From Prosthecobacter sp. (GTDB lineage Bacteria; Verrucomicrobiota; Verrucomicrobiia; Verrucomicrobiales; Verrucomicrobiaceae), in assembly GCA_017853885.1 (NCBI GenBank), contig JAFMIR010000040.1, forward strand, positions 1-34,023: DNA of 34,023 nucleotides. The letters run 5' to 3'. Below are positions 9,220-17,600 of the stretch, one piece after another; the stretch's first letter is position 1; every line of letters begins with the position of its first letter. Below the pieces are notes generated by a model, which had not been told where the DNA came from, made no database searches, and saw nothing but the letters and a program-made list of their open reading frames with translations. The translations under genes were made by a program, and so were the position numbers.

Positions 9220-9666
9220 ATGAAACGACTCGCCTTTGCCCTGCTGCTGACCTCCTGCGCTGCACCTTTGGATTCTGAAACCAAGCCGCTGGGTGAGAAC
9301 GTCCTTACGAAGCAGCAGATTCATGAGGCGAAACACGATTCGGTGGACTTCATCTCACATGTGAAGCCCGTCCTAGAGGCGAAGTGCGTCATGTGCCACA
9401 ACCGCGAGGCCCTGCCTGGACACATGAGTCTCGAAAATCGTGCGGAAGCCATGCGCTCCGGTGTGCTCGGCACCTTTATTGTGCCCGGTAGTCCGGAGAA
9501 CAGCCTGCTCATTTCTCACACGCATAGTGCCCATTCAAAAATGAGCGTCATGCCTGCCGTGGGCGAGCGTCTCACTGAGGATGAGTATGAGATCCTGACG
9601 AAGTGGGTCAAAGAAGGTGCTCGCTGGCCTGCCGGAGATGCCGGAACGCTAAAGGTGCTTCGCTGA
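9220..9666 (+). CDS. Planctomycete-type cytochrome C domain lipoprotein
   Basis: A 148-residue exported protein. MKRLAFALLLTSCAAP is a lipoprotein signal with lipobox LTSC (Cys13), so it should be anchored in a membrane. VDFISHVKPVLEAKCVMCHN carries one heme c site, CVMCH (Cys56, Cys59, His60), in the D-F-x-x-x-V-x-P-x-L-x-x-x-C-x-x-C-H setting of the PSCyt1/planctomycete cytochrome C family. IVPGSPENSLLISHT and MPAVGERLTEDEYEILTKWVKEGARWP are the conserved distal blocks, the Met being a likely sixth heme ligand. Family members usually accompany large DUF1549/DUF1553 proteins, but none is here; this is a stand-alone copy. The helicase gene starts 10 bases after its stop, suggesting co-transcription. 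Confidence 0.9.
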   Translation: MKRLAFALLLTSCAAPLDSETKPLGENVLTKQQIHEAKHDSVDFISHVKPVLEAKCVMCHNREALPGHMSLENRAEAMRSGVLGTFIVPGSPENSLLISHTHSAHSKMSVMPAVGERLTEDEYEILTKWVKEGARWPAGDAGTLKVLR

Positions 9667-9676
9667 TTGCACCCAC

Positions 9677-11698
9677 ATGTTTTACGTCACTGAAGATCAC
9701 GAGGAGGGCAGTCCGTTTGCGATGCCTCGAAAGCCGCCGTTGGCACCGCGTATGCGCATGGCCTTCTCGGAAGATGGCAAGCTGTCTGAGTCGCCGCAGT
9801 TTGAATACCGCCCACAACAGCAGCGCATGGCAGAGTTGGTCAGTGAGGCGCTGGATGAGAGTCACGCGCTGGTTTGTGAGGCAGCCACGGGCGTCGGCAA
9901 ATCCCTCGCCTACCTTGTGCCCGCGGTGACCTTTGCGCTGGAGCAGCAACGGAAGGCCATCATTTGCACGCACACCATTAATTTGCAGGAGCAGCTCATC
10001 AGCAAAGACATCCCTCTGGTGCAAAAGATCGTGGGCAGCTTTCACGCAGAGATTTTGAAGGGCCGCGGCAACTACCTATGTCCTACACGGCTGCAGCGGG
10101 CCATGAGCGAGAGCGGTGACCTCTTCTCTTCTTCAGAGGCCTCCGAGCTCGGCATGATCGCCGAATGGGCCGCACAGACGGAGGATGGCACGCTGAGCGA
10201 CCTCGATTTCACACCGAGTGCCCGCGTCTGGTCGCTCGTGTGCAGTGAGCCGCATGCCTGCACACCGCGCCGCTGCCCACCCGGCAGTCGCTGTTGGTAT
10301 CAGGATACACGCCGCCGCATGGAGAAGGCGGATGTGATCGTGCTGAACCACACGCTTTTCTTCACCCTGCTCGCCTCCGCTGATGAGACGACCACGGACG
10401 ACGCGAACTTCCTCTTCCCGCGCGACTTTGTCATCATCGATGAGGCTCACACCATCGAAAACGTGGCTGCGAAGGCTTTTGGACTGCACATCAGCGAGTC
10501 GAACCTCAAATTTGACCTCGGGCGGCTTCACAACCCGAAGACGCGAAAAGGCTTCTTTCAGCTCGTGGGCGATAAAGAAGGCATCCGCGAGGTCTTGAGC
10601 AGCATCGACCTTGTGAACAGTTTTTTCCGCAGTGTCGAGGCTGCATGCCAATTCAACGCCCTAGGCCGTGAGTTCCGCGTTCGTGAACCCGAGATCGTCG
10701 AAAACACCCTCGCCCTGCCGCTCGAACGACTGGCCAAACGGGCCGACAAGGCTGGTGACGCCGCACACAAGGAGCACACTAGGCTGGAGCTACACGACCT
10801 CGCGAAGCGCCTGCGAGCCGTTGGAGCGGGGTTGAAGATGTTTTTGGACCAGGAACAGGAAGATCACGTCCACTGGGTGGAGCGCACCGGCCCGGAAAAA
10901 AACATCATCTCGCTCCACACCGCGCCGGTTGATGTCTCGCCGCGTCTTCGGCAGATCTTTTTCGCCAGTCGGAAGGCCTGCGTCTTTACCAGTGCCACGC
11001 TTGGTGTTGGCCATGACGAGGAATTGCGTTACTTCCGCAATCGCGTGGGCGCTGACGAGGCCCGCGCCGCCTGCATCGAGAGCCCGTTTGACTTTAAGCG
11101 GCAAATGAAACTCTACCTGCTGCAAAAAATGCCACAGCCCAGCGATCCTGGTTATCTCGACTGCCTGCTGCACTGGATATGCCACTTCCTCGATCTGAGC
11201 AAAGGTCGTGCCTTTGTGCTGTTCACCAGTTACAGCCAGATGACCTCGCTTTCGGATAAGCTCGAGGCCCACTGTGCCAAGCAAGGTTGGCGGTTGCTCG
11301 TGCAAGGCCGCGGGATGCCGAGGCATCAAATGCTTGCGGAGTTCAAGAACGACACGCATAGCGTCTTGTGCGGCACGGACAGCTTCTGGACCGGTGTGGA
11401 TGTGCCAGGCGAGTCCCTCAGCAACGTCATCATCACGCGACTACCTTTTGCCGTGCCCGATCATCCGATCACCTCGTCGCGCATTGAATACCTAGAGTCG
11501 CAGGGCTTGAACGCCTTCTCCGAATACAGCGTCCCCGAGGCGATTCTCAAACTCCGTCAAGGTGTTGGACGTCTGATCCGCAACGCAAGCGATAGGGGTA
11601 TTTGCGCCATTCTGGATAACCGTATCCTCACCAAACCCTACGGCCGTGCCTTTCTTGCCTCCTTGCCGGAATGCCCGACGGAGATTTTGCGGGACTGA
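9677..11698 (+). CDS. dinG: DinG/YoaA-type ATP-dependent DNA helicase with Fe-S cluster
   Basis: A 673-residue superfamily 2 helicase of the XPD/DinG group, acting 5' to 3' on DNA with R-loops or damage. Walker A is CEAATGVGKSLAYL (Lys75), Walker B is IIDEAHTIEN (DEAH 255-258) and motif VI is LRQGVGRLIRN. Four cysteines at 135, 195, 200 and 206 have the same spacing pattern as the Fe-S ligands of E. coli DinG (the last three spaced 5 and 6). FTSATLG and GTDSFWTGVDVPGESL are further conserved motifs. There is no N-terminal exonuclease domain of the Gram-positive DinG type. An N-terminal extension of about 40 residues precedes the Q-motif-like EYRPQQQRM. The symbol follows the family; YoaA-like is equally possible. 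Confidence 0.92.
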   Translation: MFYVTEDHEEGSPFAMPRKPPLAPRMRMAFSEDGKLSESPQFEYRPQQQRMAELVSEALDESHALVCEAATGVGKSLAYLVPAVTFALEQQRKAIICTHTINLQEQLISKDIPLVQKIVGSFHAEILKGRGNYLCPTRLQRAMSESGDLFSSSEASELGMIAEWAAQTEDGTLSDLDFTPSARVWSLVCSEPHACTPRRCPPGSRCWYQDTRRRMEKADVIVLNHTLFFTLLASADETTTDDANFLFPRDFVIIDEAHTIENVAAKAFGLHISESNLKFDLGRLHNPKTRKGFFQLVGDKEGIREVLSSIDLVNSFFRSVEAACQFNALGREFRVREPEIVENTLALPLERLAKRADKAGDAAHKEHTRLELHDLAKRLRAVGAGLKMFLDQEQEDHVHWVERTGPEKNIISLHTAPVDVSPRLRQIFFASRKACVFTSATLGVGHDEELRYFRNRVGADEARAACIESPFDFKRQMKLYLLQKMPQPSDPGYLDCLLHWICHFLDLSKGRAFVLFTSYSQMTSLSDKLEAHCAKQGWRLLVQGRGMPRHQMLAEFKNDTHSVLCGTDSFWTGVDVPGESLSNVIITRLPFAVPDHPITSSRIEYLESQGLNAFSEYSVPEAILKLRQGVGRLIRNASDRGICAILDNRILTKPYGRAFLASLPECPTEILRD

Positions 11699-11739
11699 GT
11701 CCGATCAAAATTGGTCAGATGCCGCGTTTGGTTGGTTCC

Positions 11740-12657
11740 ATGTCATCTGATTATTCTTCCAGTCGCCGCCGTTTTCTTCAGCAGGCATCGCTTTTGGCCA
11801 CAGGAGCCCTTGGGTCTTCCAGCAGTGTTTTTGCTTCACCGGATGTGCCGGATGCGATGGCCGGACGAATTTACAAAACGCTCAAAGTGGGCATGATCAA
11901 AGGCGGTGTAAACCTCACGGAGAAGTTCAAGATTGCCAAGGAAGCCGGTTTCATGGGCGTGGAGATGGGATTCCCCGGCAATGACGTGGCAGAGACCAAG
12001 AAGGCCATTGCTGAGAGTGGCCTGCCAGTGGATGGCAGTGTTTGTGGGGAGCATTGGAGCATTCGCCACACGAGTCCGGATGCCGCCACTCGGGCAAAGG
12101 CGCTCGAAAATCTCAAGACGGCTTTGCGACAGACACGTGAGGTGGGCGGGCATAGCGTGCTACTGGTCGTGGGCAAGGGTGAGGACGGTCCGGAGAATGA
12201 AATCTGGCCGCGCAGTGTGGAAAACATCGCCAAGGCTGTGCCGCTTGCCGCAGAGCTTGGTGTGCAGATTGTGATCGAGAATGTCTGGAACCAGTTCTGC
12301 TACGATCACAATGGCGGCAGCGATCAGACGGCGGACAAGTTTGTCAAGTATGTAGATGAGTTCCGCTCGCCGTGGGTGGGTATGCAGTTCGACATCGGCA
12401 ACCACTGGAAATACGGTAGCATGGGCAACTGGATCCGGCAGCTCTCCCATCGGGTGTTAAAGCTCGACGTGAAGGGCTTCTCGCGGAAGTTGAACAAATT
12501 CACGCCCATTGGCGAGGGAGATATCGACTACGCGGATGTGCGCAAAGCGCTGCGAGAGATTCATTTCCACGGGTGGCTGGCCGCAGAGGTTGCCGGTGGC
12601 GATCTCGATTACCTCAAAGGTGTGGCCCAAGAGATGAACAAGGCCTTTGGGCTTTGA
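11740..12657 (+). CDS. Tat-exported sugar phosphate isomerase/epimerase-like TIM-barrel protein
   Basis: A 305-residue protein of the AP-endonuclease-2/xylose-isomerase-like TIM-barrel family. The start at 11740 gives MSSDYSSSRRRFLQQASLLA, a twin-arginine signal (S-R-R-R-F-L), so it should fold in the cytoplasm with its metal before export. Conserved barrel elements are GFMGVEMGFPG, GEHWSIRHTSPD, VQIVIENVWNQF (metal-binding Glu), GMQFDIGNHWKYG (Asp), and HGWLAAEVAGGDLDYL (Glu). Such proteins isomerise or epimerise ketoses and are abundant in Verrucomicrobia and Planctomycetes; the substrate is unknown. Upstream in-frame ATGs at 11671 and 11719 would overlap dinG or displace the signal. The 41-base gap after dinG allows read-through. 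Its 3' end faces ugd across 34 bases. Confidence 0.88.
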   Translation: MSSDYSSSRRRFLQQASLLATGALGSSSSVFASPDVPDAMAGRIYKTLKVGMIKGGVNLTEKFKIAKEAGFMGVEMGFPGNDVAETKKAIAESGLPVDGSVCGEHWSIRHTSPDAATRAKALENLKTALRQTREVGGHSVLLVVGKGEDGPENEIWPRSVENIAKAVPLAAELGVQIVIENVWNQFCYDHNGGSDQTADKFVKYVDEFRSPWVGMQFDIGNHWKYGSMGNWIRQLSHRVLKLDVKGFSRKLNKFTPIGEGDIDYADVRKALREIHFHGWLAAEVAGGDLDYLKGVAQEMNKAFGL

Positions 12658-12691
12658 TCAGCATCTCTTGGCATCAAGCTTCAAAAGCCTG

Positions 12692-14071
12692 TCATGAGAC
12701 GTGATCCTCCAGCAGGGGTTTTCCAATGCTGTACACGTTGAAACCAATGCTTCGGAGTTTTTTGTGGTCGAGCAGGCTTCGTCCATCAAAAATCCACGCC
12801 GGCTTGGGCATCGTTTGGTAGATGGCCTCAAAATCAAGCTGTCGAAATTCATCCCATTCGGTGAGCACGAGCAATGCGTAGGCACCTTTTGCCGCATGCA
12901 TGGCACTTGGAGCGAATTCCACAGTGGAATCGTCCGCTGCAATGCCGAGATCCTTGCAGATTTGGGAGGTGGTGACTTTTGGATCGTAGATGGAAAGTTG
13001 AGCTCGTTCTTCGAGCAGATCGCGACACACATAGATGGCAGCTGATTCGCGGGTGTCGTTGGTGTCTTTTTTGAAGGCGAAACCTAGGATAGCGATGCGT
13101 TTGCCTGTCACCGTATTGAACAGCGTGCGCAACACACGTTCCGCAAAGCGATGCTTCTGCCAATCGTTCATCTTGATCACCTGATCCCAGTAGGCTCCCA
13201 CTTCTGCCAGACCGAAGTGTCCACAAAGATAGACGAGATTGAGAACGTCTTTTTGGAAACAGGATCCTCCAAACCCTACCGAGGCCTTGAGGAATTTCGG
13301 GCCGATGCGCGAGTCCGTTCCGATGGCGCGCGCAACTTCGTCGACATCTGCCCCGGTTTTTTCACAGAGGGCGGAGATGCTGTTGATGGACGAGATTCGT
13401 TGCGCCAAGAAGGCGTTAGCAACAAGTTTCGAAAGCTCCGAAGACCAAAGATTGGTTGTCAGAATGCGTTCTTTAGGCACCCAGTTGGCGTACACACTCA
13501 CCAGTTTTTCGACGGCAGCCAACCCCTCTTCTGTCTGCTCGCCGCCGATCAAGATGCGATCTGGGTTACTCAAGTCTGCAACCGCCGTGCCCTCAGCGAG
13601 GAATTCCGGATTGGAGAGCACTTGGTGCCGAACTCCCTTCTCGCTGCATGAAAGAATGGTTTTGATGGCCTCTGCCGTTCGCACGGGAATGGTGCTTTTT
13701 TCCACGATGATCTTAGGCGAGTCGGCAACCTCTGCGATGGTGCGGGCCACGGACTCCACGAAGCGTAGATCGGCCGCCTTGTGGGCACCTACCCCGAAGG
13801 TCTTTGTCGGAGTATTGACACTGACAAAGATGATATCGGCCGCATGTATGCTTTCTTTTACCGCCGTGGAGAAGAACAGATTTTTTCCCCGCGCTTGAAC
13901 AACGAGCTCATCGAGTCCTGGCTCATAAATTGGAAGATGATCCGAATTCCACGCAGCGATGCGATCGGCATTGAGGTCAACCACATCCACACGGATGTGT
14001 GGGCATTTCGCGGCGATCATGGCCATGGTTGGTCCGCCGACATATCCGGCGCCGATGCAGCAGATTCTCAT
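12692..14071 (-). CDS. ugd: UDP-glucose 6-dehydrogenase, animal-like type
   Basis: A 459-residue enzyme that oxidises UDP-glucose to UDP-glucuronate using two NAD+. [14 protein letters not shown] (8-21) is the Rossmann NAD site. [41 protein letters not shown] (Lys215/216 region) and [18 protein letters not shown] with the catalytic Cys271 follow. The spacing, the [23 protein letters not shown] block and the length match the animal and plant-type enzyme (about 460-490) more than the shorter bacterial Ugd/TuaD type. The ATG at 14071 starts exactly at the Rossmann strand [10 protein letters not shown]. It is the last gene of the reverse EPS block, 207 bases after the histidine kinase, so it may also have its own promoter. 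It should supply an acidic sugar for the polymer. Confidence 0.96.
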   Translation of the reverse strand: MRICCIGAGYVGGPTMAMIAAKCPHIRVDVVDLNADRIAAWNSDHLPIYEPGLDELVVQARGKNLFFSTAVKESIHAADIIFVSVNTPTKTFGVGAHKAADLRFVESVARTIAEVADSPKIIVEKSTIPVRTAEAIKTILSCSEKGVRHQVLSNPEFLAEGTAVADLSNPDRILIGGEQTEEGLAAVEKLVSVYANWVPKERILTTNLWSSELSKLVANAFLAQRISSINSISALCEKTGADVDEVARAIGTDSRIGPKFLKASVGFGGSCFQKDVLNLVYLCGHFGLAEVGAYWDQVIKMNDWQKHRFAERVLRTLFNTVTGKRIAILGFAFKKDTNDTRESAAIYVCRDLLEERAQLSIYDPKVTTSQICKDLGIAADDSTVEFAPSAMHAAKGAYALLVLTEWDEFRQLDFEAIYQTMPKPAWIFDGRSLLDHKKLRSIGFNVYSIGKPLLEDHVS

Positions 14072-14278
14072 AGGTGTGTCAGTGTAGGTTTGGTGCAGTC
14101 GGTTATTTGGGTTGGACGTCGGCCGCAATTGGGACTCTGAACGCACATGCAAGATATGCAACAACTTGGCCTGTCCTCGCTCATATCCTTTCGATGCACT
14201 GAGTTTAGTGTCATTTGTGATTTCTCTCCGAAAACGGATGCTGCTTCGATCTAAGAGGCAGATCTCCAGTCCTCCGTG

Positions 14279-15397
14279 TTACCTTGTTCGCATCTCATTC
14301 ATGTTTTTGAGTGGCAGCGTGAAACAGAAGATGCCACCACTGTTGGCGACCTCTTTTGCCCAGATTCGTCCACCGTGGTCCTCGACGATGTTCTTGCAAA
14401 TAGACAGGCCGAGACCTGTGCCAGCTGGCTTACCGTCGGTGAAAAAAGGTGTAAAAAGCTTCTGCACAATGCCAGGCTTGAAGCCAGGTCCTGTGTCTTC
14501 AACTTCAACATGAATTTCGCTCGGCTTGCTGTCAAAGCGCAGCATGATGCGACCGCCCTTCGGCATGAAGTCAGCTGCATTGTTAAAGAGGTTGAAAAAG
14601 ACGTGGTCAAGGCGGCGAGCATTGAGTGGCAGAATGACATCCGGCACAGGCGTCTTTACTTCAACAGTCACATTTTTATTATCCAACTCATCACGAGTTT
14701 GGTCGATGATCTCTGCGAAGTAAGTGGCGAAGTTTGTTGGTGCCAAGTCGTGCTGGGTGGAGCCTTCGCTCACGCGGAGCAGTTCGTTGAGCATGTGGGT
14801 GAGGCGCTGGACCTGCTGATGGATGCGTTTTTTGGCTTGTTCCCTCATTTCAGGAGCAGCGCGTCCAGATGCCGCAGCGTCGGCGGCCAGAGTGATGACA
14901 CTGAGGGGATTCTTCAAATCATGCACGATAGAACGTGCAAAACGACCCATGAGCGAGAACCGCTCGGCCTCGATCATCTCATGCACGAAGTGGACGTTCG
15001 TCTCGCGAATTCGGTGACTAAAGGCATTAAGCAGAGCTAAGACAAGCTGCGGCGAGCGCTCCATGAGCTCGCTGAACTGTTCATGAGAGACAAGCAGCAA
15101 GCGTGAGTCCTGCACGGCGGTGGCGGTGGCAGAGCGAGGAGCCTGGTTAAGGATCGCCATCTCGCCGAAAAAATCTCCGGCGGCGAACTCTCGCAGCGCA
15201 TGCTTGTTCGACTGGCTGACGAATGCGGAGATGCGCACGAAGCCTTGGATGATGGCGTAGAGCCCATCGCAAGGATCCCCCTCCTCAAAAATGACTTGGC
15301 CTGCTTTGTATTCGCGAATCTCTGGCTCAACCTGCTGCTTGGTGAGCTCGGATTGAAGGAGGTTGACAAAGTTGGTTCTGGATTGGCCGGCGCTCAT
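14279..15397 (-). CDS. Soluble hybrid: cyclic-nucleotide-binding domain plus histidine kinase
   Basis: A 372-residue cytoplasmic kinase without membrane segments. Residues about 28-115 form a Crp-like cyclic nucleotide-binding domain, with the phosphate-binding cassette FGEMAILNQAPRSATATA (77-94) keeping Gly78, Glu79 and Arg88, so cAMP or cGMP binding is credible. Residues about 145-210 are HisKA with the H box SIVHDLKNPLS (His159). The HATPase domain has the N box FFNLFNNAADFM, the G1 box DTGPGF and the G2 box GTGLGLSIC. There is no receiver domain and no response regulator in this block. It lies between the Wza-like gene (20 bases upstream) and ugd, so it is probably co-transcribed with export genes and may link a nucleotide signal to polymer output. 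The cognate partner may be the receiver at 21.4 kb (inference). Confidence 0.92.
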   Translation of the reverse strand: MSAGQSRTNFVNLLQSELTKQQVEPEIREYKAGQVIFEEGDPCDGLYAIIQGFVRISAFVSQSNKHALREFAAGDFFGEMAILNQAPRSATATAVQDSRLLLVSHEQFSELMERSPQLVLALLNAFSHRIRETNVHFVHEMIEAERFSLMGRFARSIVHDLKNPLSVITLAADAAASGRAAPEMREQAKKRIHQQVQRLTHMLNELLRVSEGSTQHDLAPTNFATYFAEIIDQTRDELDNKNVTVEVKTPVPDVILPLNARRLDHVFFNLFNNAADFMPKGGRIMLRFDSKPSEIHVEVEDTGPGFKPGIVQKLFTPFFTDGKPAGTGLGLSICKNIVEDHGGRIWAKEVANSGGIFCFTLPLKNMNEMRTR

Positions 15398-15417
15398 GAT
15401 GCATGGGTTCGCCTGGT

Positions 15418-16050
15418 TCAGAACATCCGTTCGGGAACGGTAATGACGTCTCCTGGAATAATGATGACAGGAGGATGACCGGGCTGCGAAGCTATTTTTT
15501 TCAAATCAACCGAGTAAACTTGGTGGTTTCTTTTTAACAAGACTCGGGTTTGGCGTGCCAACCGTGTGTAGCCGCCGGCCAGTGCCACGGCCTCCTCAAT
15601 GGTAAGGCGCGGCGGAACGCCCCGCGGGAAATTGTAACGTCCTGGCTGTGTGACTTGCCCCAGCACGGAATAGGCTAATGTGGCGTATTCGATCACAAGC
15701 ACTTGAGCGCGTGCCTTGACAAGAATCTTGTTGGCCACGGCATAAGAGCTGAGCTTGGCTGCCAGTTCCGAGGGGCTGAGCCCTGCAGCATGCAGCTCCG
15801 CGTTTCCATCGGCGGAGAGCGTGGGCACATTGATCATACCATTCCAGTCGACGCGGACTTGCTGTGTTAGATCCATCTCTCCGGCAAAAGAGATGCCGAG
15901 CAAATCTCCAGCTTGGATGGCATAATGCCCCTGAGATGGAGGAGGTGAGGGTGGCGGAGGGAGCTGCTCGGCGGGACGATAGGGGGCACAGGCCGAGTGC
16001 AGCAAGAGTATACCAAAGGCTAGCGAGTAGAACGCAAACAGGTGCTTCAT
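15418..16050 (-). CDS. Wza-like polysaccharide export lipoprotein
   Basis: A 210-residue outer-membrane auxiliary protein. The lipobox is LLHSAC (Cys21). A proline-rich linker (PPPPSPPP) is followed by the Poly_export domain: HYAIQAGDLLGISFAGEMDL, VDWNGMINVP, then the AAKLSSY-x-x-x-ILVKARAQVLV segment. One SLBB-like domain follows, YSVLGQVTQPGRYNFP and LTIEEAVALAGGYT, ending IIPGDVITVPERMF. It is shorter than E. coli Wza (about 380), having one SLBB unit and no C-terminal membrane helix, which is the BexD/EpsA-like short form. It forms the export channel with the beta-barrel encoded divergently. A G-rich AGGGGG lies about 5 bases before the ATG, one of few ribosome sites in the window. It heads the reverse block. 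Confidence 0.93.
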   Translation of the reverse strand: MKHLFAFYSLAFGILLLHSACAPYRPAEQLPPPPSPPPSQGHYAIQAGDLLGISFAGEMDLTQQVRVDWNGMINVPTLSADGNAELHAAGLSPSELAAKLSSYAVANKILVKARAQVLVIEYATLAYSVLGQVTQPGRYNFPRGVPPRLTIEEAVALAGGYTRLARQTRVLLKRNHQVYSVDLKKIASQPGHPPVIIIPGDVITVPERMF

Positions 16051-16106
16051 GACGGCCCCCTATCGAATTCACTAGGAGGTGTCAATAGAAAGGATTGCGA
16101 AAAGTC

Positions 16107-16135
16107 TTGACGCTCTTAATAGGCTTCTCGTTAAT
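16107..16135 (+). promoter_or_regulatory. Candidate promoter for the forward EPS block
   Basis: TTGACG and GTTAAT are 17 bases apart in the 90-base divergent region. The -10 box ends 5 bases before GTG 16141, so transcription would begin at about that codon, implying a leaderless message or use of the ATG at 16177. On the other strand a perfect TTGACA (16080-16085) lies upstream of the Wza-like gene but has no good -10 partner. Confidence 0.4.
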
Positions 16136-16140
16136 GGACT

Positions 16141-17589
16141 GTGGCAATACGCGCGTTTTTTTTGTTTTCCATTTTTATGACTTTCTTGCTTCCCCATGGA
16201 AGCATGGCGCAGTTGGCTGAACGGGCAGAAAAAACATCGCTCTGGCCCCTGCTGCTGCCCAGCCTCGAAAAAACTCCGGCTGTGCTTCAGCCAGTGACTT
16301 CCTTCAGTAGCACGAGATACCCTGAGTTTGTGCTGCAGCCTTCATCCGCTGAGGCCGTAGCAGTAACGCGCTCAGCATCGTACCGCAGGTCGGCGAATCC
16401 TGACTTGGATCCCGCGGCTCAATTGCGCCGCTGGCAGACAGTGGCATCTTCGGAAGGTTCCCAGCCCTATGTCTGGGGAGTGACTGGAGACGTTGCCGCA
16501 CGCGTGTCGCTGGGCTTGCAGTCAGCGCTTTTTTTTACGGACAACATCTATTTTCAGACGTCGGATCGCGAACGTGAGGAGACGATGTTTGAAATATCGC
16601 CTGTCATCAAATTCGATTTGGGTGATCCTCAGGCATGGCTCAACAGCGCGCCGACGAAGCAGTCCGAATACCATGCCAGCCTGCTCTATGTGCCAACTTT
16701 CTATTATCATCTGGGCGAGGAGGTGGATGACTATGCGCAGCATTTTCTTGGTGAAGTCGGTCGCGCGAATGAAGTCTCCCGCGTTTTGCTGCGGCTGGAA
16801 TATGATGAACGCCTGCTCATCTCTTCGGAGAACACCTCCCCGGAGGAAAATTACACGTTGCTAGATGCTTCCGCTTTGATCGAGCGCCGGTTTGCGACAC
16901 GCTTCACGCTAAGGGGGAAATTGGGTTACAAACATGTAGAGGTGCTTCCTGCCACTGCGAACCGCAGTCATCTCCAAGGGGAAGCTGGAGCCGTTTTCGA
17001 AATCTCGCCCAAAACGAAGATGGGCCTCGGCACGGAGATGGGGCACATCATATTCGAGCAGGATGTGCTCGGCACGCAGGACTACCAACAGGCCTTTGCG
17101 ACCCTCGACTGGCGCCCATCCCCCAAGACCGGCTTCTCGACGCGAACCGGTCTGGAGTGGCGGCAATTCAACCGCTTACCAACCCGCCCGATGAAAACCA
17201 GCCTCGTGACCCAGACCGGGTTTTTCTGGCAGCCTTCGGATAAAACCCGCCTCAACCTATCTCTGCGTGTCGCAAATCAGCCCTCAGTGCTCGCGCAGGG
17301 CTCCTTGTTTCGTGAAATCCGCTTTGGACCGGATTTTACCCATGATTTTACACCTCATTTTTATTCTACGGGTGAGCTCTTGATGGCTCGCAGACGCTAT
17401 GACACCGGTCGACTCGACTGGGAGCCGATGGGGCGATTGGCCGTTGGTTGGCGTGAGGACAACGACATAGCCCACAAGCGTCTCAACATCGAAGTTTTCC
17501 TCCAATGGCACCGTCGGGAGCGTAGCGATCTTCCCAACTCTGATGTGCAGCGCACTCAGATCGGTATGCAGGTCACCAAATTCTTCTGA
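16141..17589 (+). CDS. Outer-membrane beta-barrel protein of the EPS locus (BBP2/EpsL-like)
   Basis: A 482-residue protein. The N-terminus MAIRAFFLFSIFMTFLLPHG then SMAQ is a signal peptide if GTG 16141 is the start; ATG 16177 would leave only a short, uncharged one, so GTG is preferred. The mature part has alternating beta-strand patterns (VSLGLQSALFFTDNIYFQ, ASLLYVPTFYYHLGEE, FTLRGKLGYKHVEV, TGFFWQPSDKTRLNLSLR, IEVFLQWHRRERSD) and ends in MQVTKFF. The terminal Phe is the outer-membrane insertion signal. Such barrels, annotated BBP2 or EpsL, accompany Wzy-type exopolysaccharide operons and may complete the exit route for the short Wza-like lipoprotein. It is the first gene of the forward block, with the flippase 11 bases after it. 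Confidence 0.85.
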   Translation: MAIRAFFLFSIFMTFLLPHGSMAQLAERAEKTSLWPLLLPSLEKTPAVLQPVTSFSSTRYPEFVLQPSSAEAVAVTRSASYRRSANPDLDPAAQLRRWQTVASSEGSQPYVWGVTGDVAARVSLGLQSALFFTDNIYFQTSDREREETMFEISPVIKFDLGDPQAWLNSAPTKQSEYHASLLYVPTFYYHLGEEVDDYAQHFLGEVGRANEVSRVLLRLEYDERLLISSENTSPEENYTLLDASALIERRFATRFTLRGKLGYKHVEVLPATANRSHLQGEAGAVFEISPKTKMGLGTEMGHIIFEQDVLGTQDYQQAFATLDWRPSPKTGFSTRTGLEWRQFNRLPTRPMKTSLVTQTGFFWQPSDKTRLNLSLRVANQPSVLAQGSLFREIRFGPDFTHDFTPHFYSTGELLMARRRYDTGRLDWEPMGRLAVGWREDNDIAHKRLNIEVFLQWHRRERSDLPNSDVQRTQIGMQVTKFF

Positions 17590-17600
17590 ATCGCGCCCTT

